Below the pieces are notes generated by a model. The model searched no databases. It was not told where the DNA came from and saw only the letters and a list, made by a program, of their open reading frames with translations. Below, one piece after another: positions 6,097 to 7,832 of a DNA stretch of 7,832 nt (position 1 is the first letter of the stretch; each line of letters starts with the position of its first letter). The DNA lies in contig URMR01000086.1 of NCBI GenBank assembly GCA_900548935.1, forward strand, positions 1 to 7,832, written 5' to 3'. Source of the DNA: an uncultured Collinsella sp. (lineage in GTDB: Bacteria; Actinomycetota; Coriobacteriia; Coriobacteriales; Coriobacteriaceae). The translations under genes and the position numbers were made by a program.

Positions 6097-6103
6097 GGAG
6101 GAG
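6097..6103 (+). promoter_or_regulatory. Shine-Dalgarno that fixes the rpsP TTG start
   Basis: GGAGGAG lies six bases before TTG 6110. It selects this codon over the in-frame TTG at 6074, which would add twelve residues ahead of the conserved MAVKIRL and lacks a ribosome-binding site. Confidence 0.82.
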
Positions 6104-6109
6104 TTTCCT

Positions 6110-6451
6110 TTGGCAGTCAAGATTCGCCTTGCTCGTCACGGCGCTAAGAAGCGTCCGTACTACCGTGTCGTCGTCGCCGATTCCCGCGCCCCGCGTGACG
6201 GTCGTATCATCGAGGAGGTTGGCCGCTACAACCCGATGACCGCCCCCAAGACCATCAACCTCGACCTCGAGAAGATCGCCGACTGGCAGTCCAAGGGCGC
6301 TCAGCTCACCGACGCCGTCGCCGCTCTGGTCAAGGCCGCCAACGAGGGCGAGAAGACCGAGACCGTCGTCAAGAAGTCCAAGAAGCAGCTCGCCAAAGAG
6401 GCCGAGGCCGCTAAGGCTGCCGCTGAGGCCGCTGAGGGCGCCGAGGAGTAA
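6110..6451 (+). CDS. rpsP: 30S ribosomal protein S16
   Basis: S16 is a small-subunit protein needed for 30S assembly. The N-terminus MAVKIRLARHGAKKRPYYRV, then VVADSRAPRDGRIIEEVGRYNP (21-42) and DWQSKGAQLTDAV (58-70), are diagnostic. The start is TTG 6110 after a strong GGAGGAG. The core of about 80 residues is followed by a tail of roughly 33 residues made almost only of Lys, Ala and Glu (for example KKQLAKEAEAAKAAAEAAEG), probably helical or flexible. The product is 113 residues. The order rpsP-khpA-rimM-trmD is a widely conserved operon. The next gene begins three bases after the stop, and its Shine-Dalgarno lies within the last rpsP codons. Confidence 0.97.
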   Translation: MAVKIRLARHGAKKRPYYRVVVADSRAPRDGRIIEEVGRYNPMTAPKTINLDLEKIADWQSKGAQLTDAVAALVKAANEGEKTETVVKKSKKQLAKEAEAAKAAAEAAEGAEE

Positions 6452-6454
6452 ATC

Positions 6455-6739
6455 GTGCCTGAGGTTGACGCTGCACAGCTCGAGGGTGAGGCAATGCTCT
6501 CAGATCGCATCGCCGATCTCGTCGAATATCTCGTTGTTCAGATCGTCGACGACCCGGATTCCGTGAGCCTTGAGGTCATCGATGGTGACGACGCCTCTAC
6601 GATTGAGGTTTCGGTCGCCGAGGATGACGTCGCTAAGGTCATCGGCCGTCGTGGCCGTACCATCAAGGCCATTCGCACGCTCGCCCGTGCACTGGCCGCT
6701 CGCCTCGACACTGCTGTCGAGGTAGAGGTTCTGGGCTAG
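6455..6739 (+). CDS. khpA: KH-domain RNA-binding protein KhpA (YlqC family)
   Basis: This is a small single-KH protein of the type found between rpsP and rimM in many Gram-positive bacteria, where KhpA binds many RNAs, often with KhpB, and affects cell size and translation control. The KH GXXG loop is GRRG (64-67) in DVAKVIGRRGRTIKAIR, preceded by the family lead DLVEYLVVQIVDDPDSV (21-37) and followed by the helix TLARALAARL. GTG 6455 gives 94 residues and has GAGGAG (6443-6448) six bases upstream. ATG 6494 would give 81 residues, nearer the usual size of about 75-80, with GAGGG (6482-6486) seven bases upstream, so the start is not settled. The stop is followed four bases later by the rimM start. 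Confidence 0.92.
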   Translation: MPEVDAAQLEGEAMLSDRIADLVEYLVVQIVDDPDSVSLEVIDGDDASTIEVSVAEDDVAKVIGRRGRTIKAIRTLARALAARLDTAVEVEVLG

Positions 6740-6743
6740 GACC

Positions 6744-7265
6744 TTGAGGTCCCAGTACAAAAACATCGCCCGTGTTGTCAAGCCGCACGGAAGGAAGGGG
6801 GAGGTCCTCGCGCAGCCGCTGCGGGGGCTTCCTTCTGTATTAGAGCCGGGTATGCGCGTCGCCCTGATGCCGCCGGCGCTCAAGCGCGACCGCTTTTGCA
6901 CGGTCGTGTCCGTCACCGATACGGGCGATGGCGATCTGGTCTCGTTTGAGGGCATTGACGACTTGACGGCCGCCGAGGGCATCACGGGATGCTATGTGTT
7001 GGCAAATCGTGATGACTTTGAGCTCGATTCGCTCGACGCTGCCTATACCGACCTGATGGGTCGCGAGGTGGTCGACGAGCGCTTCGGTTTGCTCGGCACG
7101 ATCGTCGAGATCATGTCGACGCCCGCTAACGATGTTTGGGTTGTTGAGGGCGATCGGTACGGCGAGGTACTGATTCCCGTGATCGAGCAGGTCGTGCTCG
7201 ATCTTCCCGACACAGGAACAATTTCCGTCCACGTTATGGACGGCCTGATCGATATGGACAAGTAG
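6744..7265 (+). CDS. rimM: 16S rRNA processing protein RimM
   Basis: RimM binds S19 on the 30S subunit and helps fold the head of 16S rRNA. The N-terminal RimM domain shows ARVVKPHGRKGEV (9-21) and ends near GCYVLANRDDFELD. The PRC-barrel covers about 100-170, with DLMGREVVDERFGLLGTI (103-120) and GEVLIPVIEQVVLDL (140-154). Length 173 matches the family. TTG 6744 is the only possible start between the in-frame TAG at 6723-6725 and the conserved KPHG motif. It has only a poor ribosome-binding site (TAGGA at 6737-6741, two bases away) and lies four bases after the khpA stop, so translational coupling to khpA is likely. Confidence 0.95.
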   Translation: MRSQYKNIARVVKPHGRKGEVLAQPLRGLPSVLEPGMRVALMPPALKRDRFCTVVSVTDTGDGDLVSFEGIDDLTAAEGITGCYVLANRDDFELDSLDAAYTDLMGREVVDERFGLLGTIVEIMSTPANDVWVVEGDRYGEVLIPVIEQVVLDLPDTGTISVHVMDGLIDMDK

Positions 7266-7275
7266 GGAGGACAAC

Positions 7276-7832
7276 ATGCTGATCGAGACCCTTTCGGTCT
7301 TTCCCGAGATGTTTGAGCCCGTCATGTCCACATCGATCTTGGGCCGCGCCCGCAAGGCCGGCCTTTTTGATTTTAAGGCGTATAACCTGCGCGACTGGAC
7401 GCACGACCGCCATCGTACCGTCGATGACGAGCCGTACGGCGGCGGGCAGGGCATGCTCATGAAGGTCGAGCCTATTGCCGAGGCCATCGAGGCCATCAGC
7501 TCCGAGGGTCCCAAGCCCACCGTAGTGTTCTTCACCCCCTGTGGCGAGCCCTTTACGCAGCATGTGGCCGAGCGCCTGCTCAAAAGCGAGCGTCTGCTGT
7601 TTGTATGCAGCCGCTACGAGGGCGTCGACGAGCGCGCGTATGCGTATGCCGATGAGCGTCTGTCGATCGGCGACTATGTGCTCACGGGCGGCGAGCTCCC
7701 CGCCATGGTCGTGGCCGATGCTGTTGTTCGCCTCATCCCCGGCGCCCTGGGCGACGAGATGAGCAACGTCGACGAGTCGTTCTCGACCGCCGAGGACGGA
7801 GGCCTGCTCGAGTACGCGCAGTACACCCGTCC
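7276..7832 (+). CDS. trmD: tRNA (guanine37-N1)-methyltransferase, 5' part, runs off the right edge
   Basis: TrmD methylates G37 of certain tRNAs with S-adenosylmethionine and so prevents frameshifting; it is a SPOUT (knotted) enzyme acting as a dimer. The frame starts at ATG 7276, five bases after GGGAGG (7265-7270), and is open to the last base, showing 185 residues of an expected 230-250. Motifs: ETLSVFPEMF (4-13), DDEPYGGGQGMLMK (50-63), VCSRYEGVDER (110-120) and SIGDYVLTGGELPAM (130-144) of the knot, RLIPGALG (152-159), and the C-terminal-domain start LLEYAQYTRP. Two positions differ from the common pattern: Ser112 where CGRYEG has Gly, and DESF (166-169) where many have D immediately before SF. 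The gene starts ten bases after rimM. Confidence 0.96.
   Translation, partial: MLIETLSVFPEMFEPVMSTSILGRARKAGLFDFKAYNLRDWTHDRHRTVDDEPYGGGQGMLMKVEPIAEAIEAISSEGPKPTVVFFTPCGEPFTQHVAERLLKSERLLFVCSRYEGVDERAYAYADERLSIGDYVLTGGELPAMVVADAVVRLIPGALGDEMSNVDESFSTAEDGGLLEYAQYTR

Noticed and set aside
6074..6109. Longer rpsP start at TTG 6074
   Set aside because: It would translate through the leader hairpin and the GGAGGAG site, adding residues before the conserved MAVKIRL.
1..7832. A new defence, mobile or biosynthetic system
   Set aside because: All complete reading frames belong to known housekeeping families in familiar order, and no stretch over 300 bases lacks a gene.

Overview
This 7.8 kb window is an ordinary, densely packed housekeeping stretch of a bacterial chromosome. 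It is GC-rich (roughly 60 percent by eye), with strong G/C preference at third codon positions. Gene content, order and protein detail suggest an actinobacterium of the class Coriobacteriia, of the Collinsella/Olsenella kind. The clues are a radical-SAM-associated DUF2344 protein directly upstream of rplU, L27 starting MAHKKG with no Prp protease gene between rplU and rpmA, RsfS and NadD with N-terminal extensions, and a DinB with a proline/tryptophan-rich leader before its catalytic domain. The lineage is inferred from remembered family traits, not from a search.

Layout, left to right. (1) The 3' end of a DUF2344 gene (1-468). Its stop codon overlaps the -35 box of a well-formed sigma70-type promoter. 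(2) That promoter drives rplU-rpmA (L21, L27), which ends at a strong intrinsic terminator (1227-1270). (3) Two bases after the terminator T-run comes the Shine-Dalgarno of obgE. obgE opens a tight operon obgE-nadD-yqeK-rsfS (1287-4560): ribosome-assembly GTPase, NAD synthesis, Ap4A hydrolase and ribosome silencing factor. It closes with a second strong terminator (4603-4644). (4) A convergent dinB (DNA polymerase IV) lies on the minus strand (5908-4655). (5) A 201-base divergent intergenic region holds candidate promoters for both directions. (6) The classic rpsP-khpA-rimM-trmD operon starts at 6110 and runs off the right edge inside trmD.

The two plus-strand clusters serve one theme, making, maturing and regulating ribosomes: L21, L27, S16, ObgE, RsfS, RimM, the KH-domain RNA-binding protein, and TrmD tRNA methylation. 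NadD and YqeK add nucleotide metabolism, and DinB is a DNA-damage-tolerance gene set between them. Four of the complete genes (obgE, yqeK, rpsP, rimM) start with TTG and khpA probably with GTG, often behind a strong Shine-Dalgarno.

I found no mobile element, CRISPR array, RNA gene or defence system, and no convincing undescribed system. The points most worth a second look are the terminator that stands between rpmA and the obgE ribosome-binding site, the possible leaderless start of dinB, the similar Ala/Lys/Glu tails on L21 and S16, and variant residues in TrmD.
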